DNA of 64,000 nt from VXMF01 sp965206775. GTDB lineage: Bacteria > Acidobacteriota > Terriglobia > Bryobacterales > UBA6623. Of this stretch, positions 35,890 through 43,953 are shown piece after piece; within the stretch, counting starts at the first letter, position 1, and each line of letters begins with the position of its first letter. Both the position numbers and the translations under genes were made by a program. A model generated the notes under the pieces. The model was not told where the DNA came from and did not search any database. It was given only the letters and a program-made list of their open reading frames with translations. Location of the stretch: contig CBDBKU010000002.1 of the NCBI GenBank assembly GCA_965206775.1, positions 620,001 to 684,000 of the forward strand, in the 5' to 3' direction.

Positions 35890-36192
35890 CTAGAAGGCTA
35901 GCGTGCCGGTGCGAGCGACCTCGTCCTCGTTCGGGACGAACAGGATCTTGCAACGCTCGCAGCGGTAGATCTCGGGATCGCGTCCGAACTGGGAGACGAT
36001 CTCCTCGCCAAAGCCGTACCAGCGCTTCAGGTGGCCAGCGCAGATCTTCTTGCCTGCCGGCTCGTCGCACGCCCGCTGCCGCGGCAGGCGCCGCTTGACC
36101 GCAGTGCCGTCGGACAGCCGCAGCACTAGATTCTTTGGTTCCGGAACGGCTTCCTCGGCTGCCTCCGGTGCGGCGGAACTCATGTCGCTCAT
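35890..36192 (-). CDS. Small Cys-rich protein of unknown function upstream of the mutase
   Basis: 100 residues. After a Glu/Ala-rich N-terminus comes LRLSDGTAVKRRLPRQR, then cysteines at RACDE, KICAGHLKRWYG and YRCERCKILF. Four Cys plus a His could form a zinc ribbon or a metal site. I do not recognise the family. The stop lies 3 bp before the mutase start, so translational coupling is likely and a role in handling or assembly of the mutase is possible but unproven. An internal Met (MSSAAP) is an alternative start. Confidence 0.7.
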   Translation of the reverse strand: MSDMSSAAPEAAEEAVPEPKNLVLRLSDGTAVKRRLPRQRACDEPAGKKICAGHLKRWYGFGEEIVSQFGRDPEIYRCERCKILFVPNEDEVARTGTLAF

Positions 36193-36784
36193 AGGCCCTT
36201 TGGCCGCATTCTACCAGACCAGGACACCGGGTCATGGAGCGCGTGAGAAGCGCCTTTTGGCTGTGTCGCCCGGCCTCCTCGGACGCGGGCCGGGGCCAGG
36301 GCGGGCCCGAGAACCTTCGGGCAGAATTCTCTCTCGTCAGCGGTCCTTCTCAACCTCGAGTGCAGGATGGTCATCCATTTATCCGTCAAAGCACTTGAGC
36401 TTGCCAAGGAGCTTCTTCTTGATCGGGAATCCGGGTCCGCCCGCCGTGCCACTGGACGGACCGTGCATGGAAATCCTAGGTCTCGAGGAATTCTGGAGCT
36501 GATCCCAGCCCAGTGTTAGGTCATACACGGAGCTGTCTCTATTCCCCTGTGCATGCAGCTGGAGGTTACCTGCGAACGGAGCCTGCACCTCTCCCATCCA
36601 CGCCGCCTCTGCGAAAGGGCTGCGGTTGTCACACTTCCAATTTCACGCCGATTGCGGGGCGCGATTGCGTTCAGCCGGCGTGGTGACCGCACGACCGGTC
36701 ACGACGGTTTCCTGGAATCAACGGACCTGCCGGAATCCTGCAGCCCAACACCGTAAACTCGGGCTAGGAGACAGTTGTAACGCG
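36193..36784. other. Intergenic region with one orphan minus-strand frame
   Basis: About 590 bp. A minus-strand frame (36379-36642, no clear start) encodes RSPFAEAAWMGEVQAPFAG, then RDSSVYDLTLGWDQ, and ends GKLKCFDG. The composition looks protein-like but the family is not recognised; it may be the 3' scrap of a lost gene. The rest should contain promoters for the plus-strand permease and the minus-strand small protein. Confidence 0.4.
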
Positions 36785-39177
36785 ATGGATCCGCCCAACG
36801 TGCTCGAAGCTGGCACCCGTAGCCTCCGGCTCGCCGCTCGCACATTTTGGCGGCACAAACGTTCCTTCCCAGCGGTCAACGCGGCTCTTGCGCTCGGCAT
36901 CGGAATGAGCGTCGCCATGTTTTCCTTGGTGGATGCGGTTCTGTTGCGGCCTCTGCCTTTCCCCGACCAGGAATCGATTCATGTGATCTGGAAAGTGGAT
37001 CCGCGCGCGGGAAGTCACGTTGAGGAAATGGCATACCCAGAGCTTGTCGATCTTCAAGAGAGTATTCCGGGATTCGAATACGTAGCTGTTACGCCGACCT
37101 CCCTTTATGGCTACGCCCGAGTGCTTCAGAGCGGCACGGCCGATCCCGTGCAGCTGGAAACCGCCCCCGTGTCGCACGACTTCTTCCGCGTTCTCGGTGT
37201 TTCCCCCCTCTTGGGTCGGAACTTCGCGAGTGCCGACGAACGGGTCGGCGCGCCGCCAGTCGTCGTCTTGTCCGATCGCACGTGGCGCGACCATTTGGGG
37301 GCGGATACCGAGATCATAGGGCGGACCCTGCGCCTCAACGGCCAAGGCCATACGGTGATCGGCGTCATGGCACCCGGCGTCGAGTTTCCCCGGGGAGCCG
37401 CCCTTTGGGTACCCCTGGGAATCGACCAGCGAGTCATCGAACGACGGGGCGCAACCTTCCTGCAGGCAGTCGCACGTGCCAAATCCGGCTATTCTCGCGA
37501 ACAAATCGCAAGCGACGTGAACGCCCTCTTCAAGCGTCTTGCAAGAGAACACCCGGAAGCGTACTCGAGCTCGCAGCAGGGAGTCGTGATGCCTCTGGTC
37601 AACTATTGGACTGGAACCGCGAGGATTCACCTGTTGATCGTTCTCGCGGCCTCGCTGCTCCTACTCGCCGCATCCGCGACTAGTGCAGGCGGCCTCCTGC
37701 TGTCGCGCGCAGTGTCACGTCGGTCCGAGATTGCAACGCATCTAGCGCTCGGTGCTCCGCGCGGCCAGATTCTCGGGCAAATGGCCGCCGAGGGGGTTGT
37801 CGTGGTGGGCGTCGCCACAATCGCCGGGCTGGGGATCGCATATCTGGCGATTGGTTCCCTAGTGCGATGGCCTCCAGCCGATATTCCACGACTGTCGGAA
37901 GCGGCTCTAGACTTGAATTCCTTCCTTTTCGCTGCAGGAGCAGCGGCCTTTGTCGCTGCTGTCTGCTCGCTTTCGCCCGGGTGGGCAGTCTCGAGCGCTC
38001 GCCTCAATTCAGCAATCAGCGAGGGCGACCTGCGATCGTCGGAGACCCGCCACGTCAGTCGGGCGCGGAACCTATTCGTTCTCGCCCAGTCCGCGGCAAC
38101 AGCGGTGCTCTTGGCTACCGCCGTCCTGCTCGTGCTGAGCTATCGTGCCGCGACATTTACTGACACCGGCTTTGCGAATCGCGATGCGCTGACAATGGAC
38201 GTAACACTGCGCGGTCCGGGCTTGTTTCCCGCCCAGGGATTCGACTCGAGTGTCCGGGACGCATATTACTCGCGCCTGGTGGACCGACTGCGCGAGGAGC
38301 CAGGCGTCACTTCCGCAGCCGCAATCCTGCTGCGGCCGCTGGCAGGACCGATCGGATGGGACGTGTCCTACCAGTTCGAGTTCGAGGCCGGCAGCAGCGC
38401 GGGCAAGGTGCTCCCAAAAGCGAACTACGAGGTCGTGACAGCAGACTATTTCGAAACCGTCGGAACCCCACTGCTCGTACGGCGCGATTTTGACAGCCGT
38501 GATTCCGAGGAGGCGGAACCGGTCGCGATCATCAGCGAGACACTCGCCGACCATGTGCGATCCGCCGGTCACACGGCACTCGGCCATCGCGTGAGGGTCC
38601 ATAATCGCGATGGCGGCTGGAGGAGGGTCGTTGGCATCTCCAAGGACGCCCGCTACCGATCCGGCGCTCACTCGGGTGCCCACATTTTCGTGCCGATCCT
38701 ACAGGCATCCCCTGCGACCCGGCATGTAGTGATTCGCGGACCTCGGCCCCGCCAGGAACTCTCGGCTCTGGTACAGCGCGTGGTGACGGAGATCGATCCC
38801 AGCCAGAACGTGGGCGACCCGCTGACAATCGGCGAACTGATCGACCGGGATACGGCACGACATCGATTTAACATGATCCTTTTGCTTTGGTTTGGCGTGT
38901 GCGCTGTGATTCTTGCCGCTACTGCGGTCTATAGCGCAATCGCTGAGACGATGGCCGCTCGCGATACCGAGGTCGCGATCAAGACAGCGCTGGGCGCGCA
39001 ACGACACCGAGTGGTGCGCGACATGGTATCGCGCACTGTGCGATTTGCCGGCGTGGGTCTCGTTCTTGGCACGGCCGCTGTCGCCGCGTTCGGAAGACTC
39101 GGGTCCGACGTGTTACACAGCGTCTCCGCGCGCGACCCATTCGTCTTGGGCTCCGTAGCCACTTTTCTCTTGACTTT
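36785..39177 (+). pseudogene. MacB/FtsX-type ABC permease (orphan-permease type), cut at its 3' end by IS66
   Basis: About 797 codons from ATG 36785. The start (AARTFWRHKRSFPAVNAALALGIGM followed by VDAVLLRPLPFPDQ) is characteristic of large acidobacterial permeases with two FtsX cores and periplasmic MacB_PCD domains. Transmembrane groups are at the N-terminus, about residues 280-410 (LLIVLAASLLLLAAS...) and near the C-terminus. The frame runs without defect to 39177, where the IS66 left end creates a stop within LLTL. The missing tail reappears after the element at 41014-41089. Without its last helix and PARRA-like tail the product is probably not functional. It was probably paired with the adaptor and ATPase at 46.5-48.5 kb. 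Confidence 0.85.
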
Positions 39178-39192
39178 GTAACTGCCCAGGTA
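39178..39192 (+). repeat. IS66 left terminal inverted repeat
   Basis: GTAACTGCCCAGGTA, exactly inverted at 40991-41005. Confidence 0.88.
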
Positions 39193-39357
39193 CACGGCTT
39201 CGGTTGAGTTGCGACGACGAGGGCGGCGGGCAGTGGGGCATAGGTAGCGGAACAGAACAGGCGGACAGGGGCCGGGGATGGCGGCGATTGGCAAGCGATA
39301 GTGGAAGAGTCCGGCGGCGAGCATGATTGTGGGCAGACCGATCGTGTCGGCACGCAG

Positions 39358-39386
39358 TTTACACAGACAGACAAAACATGTATATA
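39358..39386 (+). promoter_or_regulatory. Likely promoter of the IS66 transposase
   Basis: TTTACA (39358-39363), a 17-bp spacer and TATATA (39381-39386), about 36 bp before the transposase ATG. It is the only AT-rich patch inside this element. Close to sigma-70 consensus at both hexamers. Confidence 0.6.
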
Positions 39387-39422
39387 TAAGAATGTTGCAA
39401 GCGCACAGGCGCTGGCGAGAGC

Positions 39423-40895
39423 ATGCCGGGACAGTCCGAGGCAGAGCGGCGACAGGCGGGCGGGGACGTGCGCCTGGAGGACTTGCAAGCCGAGAACGAG
39501 CAGCTGCGGGCCACCCTCGAGCGCAAGGAGGCGGAGATTGCCGGCTTGCGGCAGCGCCTGGAGGAACTGGAGCGCCGAGTGGGGCTGAACAGCAGCAACA
39601 GCGGCAAGCCGCCGTCGAGCGACGGGCCAGCCAAGCCGCCGGCGCAGCAGCGCACGAAGAGCCAGCGGGGCCGCTCCGGCAAGCGCTCGGGCGGGCAGCG
39701 GGGGCACAAGGGCTCGACCTTGCGCCAGACAGACAGCCCGGATCGGATCCAGACCCACCTGCCGCCGAGTTGCGGGGCGTGCTCGGCGCCGCTGGCGGCG
39801 GCCGACACGCAGGGCGAGCCCCTGCGGCGGCAGGTGTTCGACCTGCCCGCGCCCCAGCCTCCGGTGGTGACCGAGCAGCAGGCGTTTGCCTGCCGCTGCG
39901 GATCCTGTGGCCGTGTGACGCGGGCGGCGTTCCCGGAAGGGGTGGGTGCGCCCGTGCAGTACGGCCCGCGGATCGCCGCCGTCGCGGTCTACCTGCAAAA
40001 CGGGCACTTCCTGCCCGAAGAGCGCTTGGCAGAGGTCTTCCAGGACCTGTTCGGGGTCGCGGTTTGCTCCGCGACACTGGCGGGGATGACGCGCAAGGCG
40101 GCGGAGCGCTGGCGGAGCTGCAGCGAGCGCGTACGCGACATGATCGTGAGCCTGGACGGGGCGAAGCATCTGGACGAGACGGGCTTCCGGATCGGGGGGA
40201 AGACGCAGTGGCTGCATGTGATCAGCACGCGCTGGCTGACGTTCTACCGCACAAGCCCGCGGCGGGGCAGCCTGCTGGAGGGCCTGCGGGGCATTCTGGT
40301 GCACGCTCACTGGAAGCCGTACTGCACCGTCCGGGACGTGCTGCACAGCCTGTGCAATGCGCATCATTGGCGAGAACTGCAAGCGCTAGTCGAGATCGAC
40401 AGGGAGGACTGGGCGCGACGGATGCAGCTGTTGCTCAGACGGGCGAACCGGGCGGTGAGGATGGCTCTCGAGCGGGGTGTTCCGCTGCCGCGGGCGCTGG
40501 TGGAGCAGATTCAGCGCCGCTACGACCAGTGGGTCGGGGAAGCGCTGGCTTATCACGAGGCGCAGCCGCCGCTGCGACCGCCGCAGAAAGGTCGGCGGGG
40601 GCGCAAGAAGCGTCGGCCGGGACACAATCTCGCGTTGCGGCTGCGGGACCGCAAGCAAGACGTGCTGCGCTTCGTCAGCGATCCCGGTGTCCCCTTCACC
40701 AACAACCAGGCGGAGCAGGACCTGCGGATGATGAAGCTGCGCATGAAGATCTCCGGCGGGTTCCGGTCCGAGCAGGGAGCGCAGGATTTCGCCACGTTGC
40801 GCAGCGTGCTCTCGACCGCGCGGAAGCAAGGCCGCAACCGCATCGAGGCCCTCTTGCAAGGGCCGGAGGTCCTGCTCGCAGGACTGAAATTCTAG
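39423..40895 (+). CDS. IS66-family transposase, second catalytic Asp apparently replaced
   Basis: 490 residues. Domain order: N-terminal coiled coil (residues 18-60, with a leucine-zipper-like spacing), the LNSSNSGKPPSSD motif, a Cys-rich zinc-binding part (CGACSAPL, CRCGSCGRV) and the catalytic core. The first acid is in HLDETGFRI and the Glu in TNNQAEQDLRMMK. Where the family has V-H-D-x-W-x-P-Y, this protein reads VHAHWKPY: codon 295 is GCT (Ala) instead of an Asp codon. If the alignment is right, the enzyme would be catalytically dead. CNAHHWREL and MKISGGFRSEQGA complete the family marks. Confidence 0.92.
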   Translation: MPGQSEAERRQAGGDVRLEDLQAENEQLRATLERKEAEIAGLRQRLEELERRVGLNSSNSGKPPSSDGPAKPPAQQRTKSQRGRSGKRSGGQRGHKGSTLRQTDSPDRIQTHLPPSCGACSAPLAAADTQGEPLRRQVFDLPAPQPPVVTEQQAFACRCGSCGRVTRAAFPEGVGAPVQYGPRIAAVAVYLQNGHFLPEERLAEVFQDLFGVAVCSATLAGMTRKAAERWRSCSERVRDMIVSLDGAKHLDETGFRIGGKTQWLHVISTRWLTFYRTSPRRGSLLEGLRGILVHAHWKPYCTVRDVLHSLCNAHHWRELQALVEIDREDWARRMQLLLRRANRAVRMALERGVPLPRALVEQIQRRYDQWVGEALAYHEAQPPLRPPQKGRRGRKKRRPGHNLALRLRDRKQDVLRFVSDPGVPFTNNQAEQDLRMMKLRMKISGGFRSEQGAQDFATLRSVLSTARKQGRNRIEALLQGPEVLLAGLKF

Positions 40896-40990
40896 CTGCC
40901 GCCCCGAGTCCCGATCGTCCGCCCCGGACTGCACCTTGTCAAGGCCGACGCACGCTCCACTCATCTAGTACTTGCGCAGGTCATCGGACC

Positions 40991-41005
40991 TACCTGGGCA
41001 GTTAC
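40991..41005 (-). repeat. IS66 right terminal inverted repeat
   Basis: TACCTGGGCAGTTAC, the exact inverse of the left end. Confidence 0.88.
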
Positions 41006-41013
41006 TTTATTGT

Positions 41014-41089
41014 TTCTCTCGTTGCAGCGTTCTGGCCAGCGTGGAATGCGACTCGAGGCAATCGCAGGACCTCGTTTCGCGCGATCTAG
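41014..41089 (+). pseudogene. Displaced 3' end of the MacB-like permease
   Basis: It encodes SLVAAFWPAWNATRGNRR and ends in a stop at 41087-41089. This is what is missing from the end of the permease at 39177: large FtsX-type permeases end with a helix followed by a PARRA-like basic motif, here PAWNATR. Joined after removal of IS66 and one octamer, the frames match exactly. Confidence 0.82.
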
Positions 41090-41283
41090 CCGCGGACGAT
41101 GAACGAGCATCTCGAAGAGTCTTATCGACTGTAGCCGGCTCGATATCAGACACATCGCACTAGGATCCGGCGAACGCGGTTGGCCTGGCACTGCTTGGAA
41201 TTCTCGCTGGGACTGGATGATCAGCAGGACCGGACTGCGCCATCGTAGGGACCTGAAGGGACCCCCTCGCTCGACCTGTTTCA
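41090..41283. other. Gap between permease end and IS630 remnant
   Basis: About 190 bp with no gene recognised. It probably contains part of the original permease-adaptor spacer and the edge of the IS630 remnant. Confidence 0.35.
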
Positions 41284-41560
41284 GTCCTCGAACTGCACCC
41301 GGAGGAGAAACCGGAGCTGGAACGGCGAGGGCGTGCGGATTGGAATTCGCTCCGGGACCGTAAACGGGCCCGGATTGTGCTGCTCCGCGCCGAAGGCGCC
41401 AAGCGGCGGGAGGCCGCCGAGCGCCGCAGAGTCAGTGTCGCTTGCGTGAACAAGTGATCGCAACTCTTTGAACGCGAAGGCATCACGGGCCTGCGGGACA
41501 AGCCCGTACGCGGACGGCCGCCGGGCATGCCCTCGGAGACAGTGGAAGAGGTTTGGGAGT
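41284..41560 (+). pseudogene. IS630-family transposase N-terminal remnant
   Basis: One frame reads VLELHPEEKPELERRG, then RDRKRARIVLLRAEGAKRRE, SVACVNK, and after an in-frame TGA (41455-41457) FEREGITGLRDKPVRGRPPG. This is the helix-turn-helix domain of IS630-type transposases. The TGA sits where the family has Trp (V-x-K-W). The DDE core is absent. Similarity stops near 41560, although the frame stays open to 41661. Confidence 0.75.
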
Positions 41561-41721
41561 CGCTACGCCGGCGAATAGGGCGCCGTGTTGGCTCCGATAC
41601 TCAGCCCAGGCGTCGCTATGATCAGACTTCCTTACATCGACAATTTGGCGAGATCGAGTGAATCGGTATAAGCCGTTCTAGCGCACGGGGTTACGTTTTT
41701 CTCGCAATTGGTGTCGCGGGC

Positions 41722-41751
41722 TTGACATGGTCGGTTCGGTTTTTTTAATAT
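41722..41751 (+). promoter_or_regulatory. Strong promoter-like sequence before the split DDE transposase gene
   Basis: TTGACA (41722-41727), an 18-bp spacer and TAATAT (41746-41751). The predicted transcription start falls at or next to the ATG at 41758, so the message would be leaderless; there is no Shine-Dalgarno. This ATG is the inferred original start of the DDE transposase now split by IS1634 copy 2. Confidence 0.62.
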
Positions 41752-41757
41752 GTCCAC

Positions 41758-41773
41758 ATGAAAGGCGGCCCAG
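41758..41773 (+). pseudogene. Displaced 5' end of the DDE transposase gene
   Basis: ATG AAA GGC GGC CCA G runs straight into IS1634 copy 2. Deleting 41774-43873 (the element plus one CCAG copy) joins it in frame to GCG CAC CCC GAA and onward to the transposase frame at 43954, with no stop between. The restored protein would be 802 residues. Confidence 0.65.
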
Positions 41774-41786
41774 CCCATCTTTGTCA

Positions 41787-41867
41787 GCCCGAAACCGAAT
41801 TCGGGCGAATTTGACCTTTCTTGGGGCGTAACTCGTTGATTCTTCGAGACGGGTTCGCCGGAACCCG
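41787..41867 (+). repeat. Two perfect hairpins inside the left end of IS1634 copy 2
   Basis: Hairpin 1: GCCCGAA (41787-41793), 6-nt loop, TTCGGGC (41800-41806). Hairpin 2: CGGGTTC (41850-41856), GCCG loop, GAACCCG (41861-41867). Neither is followed by a T run. They lie upstream of the transposase start. Confidence 0.6.
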
Positions 41868-41932
41868 AAATGTAGTACCATAATATTAACGAAACTGTTG
41901 ACTTCCCGCCCGGCGGATGCTCTACTGCGGGC

Positions 41933-43762
41933 ATGTTCGTCTGCCGCACCCGCACTCGTGCCCGCGACGGCGGTCAGGCCTACTTCACCTTTCGCCTCGT
42001 GCGCTCCCAGCGCGTCGGCCCCAAGGTCCGCCAGCGCACCCTGCTCAACCTCGGGAGCCACTTCGCCATCGAGCGCGACGACTGGGCTCGTCTCTGCGCA
42101 CGCGTCGAGCAGCTCCTGGCCACCCAGCGGTCGATCGAGCCGATCCGCTGCGCTCCGCCGGTCGAGGCTGAAGCCCAGCGCATCGCCGCCCGCCTCGTGC
42201 AGGACTCCATCCCGCTGTCCTCGCCCGACACGGCATCGGACGGCCCGCCGGCGGGCGGGCCCGACCTGCAGCGGATCGACGTCAACTCGCTGGACTTGGT
42301 GCGCCCGCGCTCGGTCGGCGTCGAGCATGTCGCGCTGTGGGCGATCGAGCAGCTCGGTCTGCTGCCGCTGCTGGAAGGGGCGGGCCTGTCCGGCCCGCAG
42401 CGCGCCGCCGTGGTCGGATCCGTCGTCAGCCGCATGGCCGCGCCAGGCTCCGAGCTGGCGTCCTGGCATTGGCTGCGCGAGCGCAGCGGGCTCGGCGAAC
42501 TGCTCGGCCGCGACTTCGAAACCATGGGCCTGAGCGTGCTGTACCGCGCCTCGGACCGGCTGCTGCGGCTCCGCGAGGCGATCGAGAGCCGGCTGTTCGA
42601 GCGCGCCATGGGCCTGTTCGAGCTGGAGCCGACGGTGACGCTGTACGACCTGACCAACACCTACTTCGAGGGCACGGCGGCGGGGCAGCCGCTGGCGCGG
42701 CGGGGCCGTTCGAAGGAGAAGCGCAGCGACTGCCCGCTGCTGACCCTGGGCCTGGTGCTGGACGGGGCCGGGTTCGTGCGGCGTTCCGAGGTGCTGGCCG
42801 GCAACGTGGCCGAAAGCGGCACGCTGGCCGGCATGCTCGAGGCGCTGAAGGCGCCGCCGGAGGCAGTCGTGGTGATGGACAAGGGCATCGCGACCGAGGA
42901 CAACATCGAGTGGCTGCGGGAGAAGGGATACCGCTATCTGGTGGCGAGCCGCGAGCGGAAGCGGGAGTTCGACGCCGGCAAGGCGATCGCGATCGGCACG
43001 GCGTCGGGGCCGTCCGTGCGCGTGTACAAGACGACGGGGAAGGATGGGGAGGCGCGCCTGTACTGCGAGTCGGAGGAGCGGGCGAAGAAGGAGCGGGCGA
43101 TCGTGGGGCGGGCCGGGGAGCGCCTGGAGAAGGGCCTGCGGGAACTGCACGAGGGACTGTCGCGTCCGCGCACGGTGAAACGCCTGGAGGCGGTCTGGCG
43201 GCGCATCGGGCGGCTGCAGGCAGCGCACCAGGCCGCCTCGCCGCACTACAGCATCCGCGTGGAGGCCAGCGCGCAGGCAGACAAGGCAGTGGCGGTGAGC
43301 TGGGAGCGCAAGCCGGTCGATGGATCGAAGGCGACACACCCGGGGGCGTACTGCCTGCGCACCAACATCACGGACTGGGACGAGGAGCGGATGTGGCGCA
43401 CGTACGTGCTGCTGACCGACCTGGAGGCAGTGTTCCGCACGCTGAAGAGCGAGCTGGGGCTGCGGCCGATCTACCATGGCAAGGCGGAGCGGTCGGAGGG
43501 CCACCTGTTCCTGACGGTGCTGGCGTACCAGCTGGTGCAGGTGATTCGGAGGCGGCTGCGGGAGAGCGGGGAGACGGCGAGCTGGACGACGCTGCGCAAG
43601 CGGCTGGAGGGCCAGCAGCGGGTCACGGCGGTGTTCCGGCGGGAGGACGGGCGCAGCCTGCACGTGCGCAAGGCGACGCGCGCGGAGGCCTGGCAGCAGG
43701 CGGTCTACGACGCACTCGGCATCGATGCGGCCCCCGGGGGAGTCCGCAAGCTGATCGTCTAG
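41933..43762 (+). CDS. IS1634-family DDE transposase (copy 2)
   Basis: 609 residues. The N-terminal family domain (GPKVRQRTLLNLGSHFAI) is followed by the catalytic motifs: Asp in TLYDLTNTYFEG, Asp in VVMDKGIATEDN and Glu in DLEAVFRTLKSELG, with the RSEGHLFLTVLAYQL segment after it. It is clearly different from the copy-1 transposase, so the two are separate elements of one family and not duplicates. No frame defect is seen, so the element may be mobile. Confidence 0.92.
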   Translation: MFVCRTRTRARDGGQAYFTFRLVRSQRVGPKVRQRTLLNLGSHFAIERDDWARLCARVEQLLATQRSIEPIRCAPPVEAEAQRIAARLVQDSIPLSSPDTASDGPPAGGPDLQRIDVNSLDLVRPRSVGVEHVALWAIEQLGLLPLLEGAGLSGPQRAAVVGSVVSRMAAPGSELASWHWLRERSGLGELLGRDFETMGLSVLYRASDRLLRLREAIESRLFERAMGLFELEPTVTLYDLTNTYFEGTAAGQPLARRGRSKEKRSDCPLLTLGLVLDGAGFVRRSEVLAGNVAESGTLAGMLEALKAPPEAVVVMDKGIATEDNIEWLREKGYRYLVASRERKREFDAGKAIAIGTASGPSVRVYKTTGKDGEARLYCESEERAKKERAIVGRAGERLEKGLRELHEGLSRPRTVKRLEAVWRRIGRLQAAHQAASPHYSIRVEASAQADKAVAVSWERKPVDGSKATHPGAYCLRTNITDWDEERMWRTYVLLTDLEAVFRTLKSELGLRPIYHGKAERSEGHLFLTVLAYQLVQVIRRRLRESGETASWTTLRKRLEGQQRVTAVFRREDGRSLHVRKATRAEAWQQAVYDALGIDAAPGGVRKLIV

Positions 43763-43953
43763 TCCGCCTCGATTCACAAAAGTGCAGCAAATGTAGTACC
43801 AGAAGCCAAATTCAGTCCTCGCAACTTGCTTGTTTTAAGGCAGTTACAAAATAGGGTGACAAAGATGGGCCAGCGCACCCCGAACCCTCCCCACTCCCCG
43901 CTTCGCTCGGCCTGCGGCCCGGTGAGGCGATCCCCGTCAACGCTCGCCTGAGC

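Larger units (their letters stand above)
39178..41005 (+). mobile_element. IS66-family insertion sequence (single-ORF type)
   Basis: 1,828-bp element with perfect 15-bp inverted ends GTAACTGCCCAGGTA (39178-39192, inverted at 40991-41005). It carries only the large IS66 transposase gene, without tnpA/tnpB accessory genes, as in the ISBst12-like branch. The flanking octamers, TTGACTTT (39170-39177) and TTTATTGT (41006-41013), agree at only 5 of 8 positions. Removing the element plus one octamer restores the permease reading frame, as expected for the 8-bp duplication typical of this family. Confidence 0.87.
41774..43869 (+). mobile_element. IS1634-family insertion sequence (copy 2), nested in another transposase gene
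   Basis: 2,096-bp element with inverted ends CCCATCTTTGTCA (41774-41786, inverted at 43857-43869), continuing with one mismatch into CC. The ends resemble those of copy 1. The flanks show a 4-bp direct repeat CCAG (41770-41773 and 43870-43873). It contains one transposase gene. Between the left end and the gene are two perfect hairpins (41787-41806, stem GCCCGAA/TTCGGGC; 41850-41867, stem CGGGTTC/GAACCCG), which may limit transcription reading in from outside. Confidence 0.8.

Noticed and set aside
41787..41867. Intrinsic terminators at the two hairpins in IS1634 copy 2
   Set aside because: Stems are only 7 bp and no T run follows, so termination without Rho is not supported.
41678..43777. 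699-residue minus-strand open frame opposite the IS1634 copy 2 transposase
   Set aside because: Rich in Arg, His, Leu and Pro with no motifs; a shadow of the high-GC plus-strand gene, as are the other long antisense frames opposite transposases.
41868..43801. 13-bp direct repeat AAATGTAGTACCA flanking the IS1634 copy 2 transposase gene (41868-41880 and 43789-43801), first taken as a target duplication
   Set aside because: It lies inside the element defined by the better-supported inverted ends CCCATCTTTGTCA, and no inverted ends adjoin it. It may be an internal binding site or chance.
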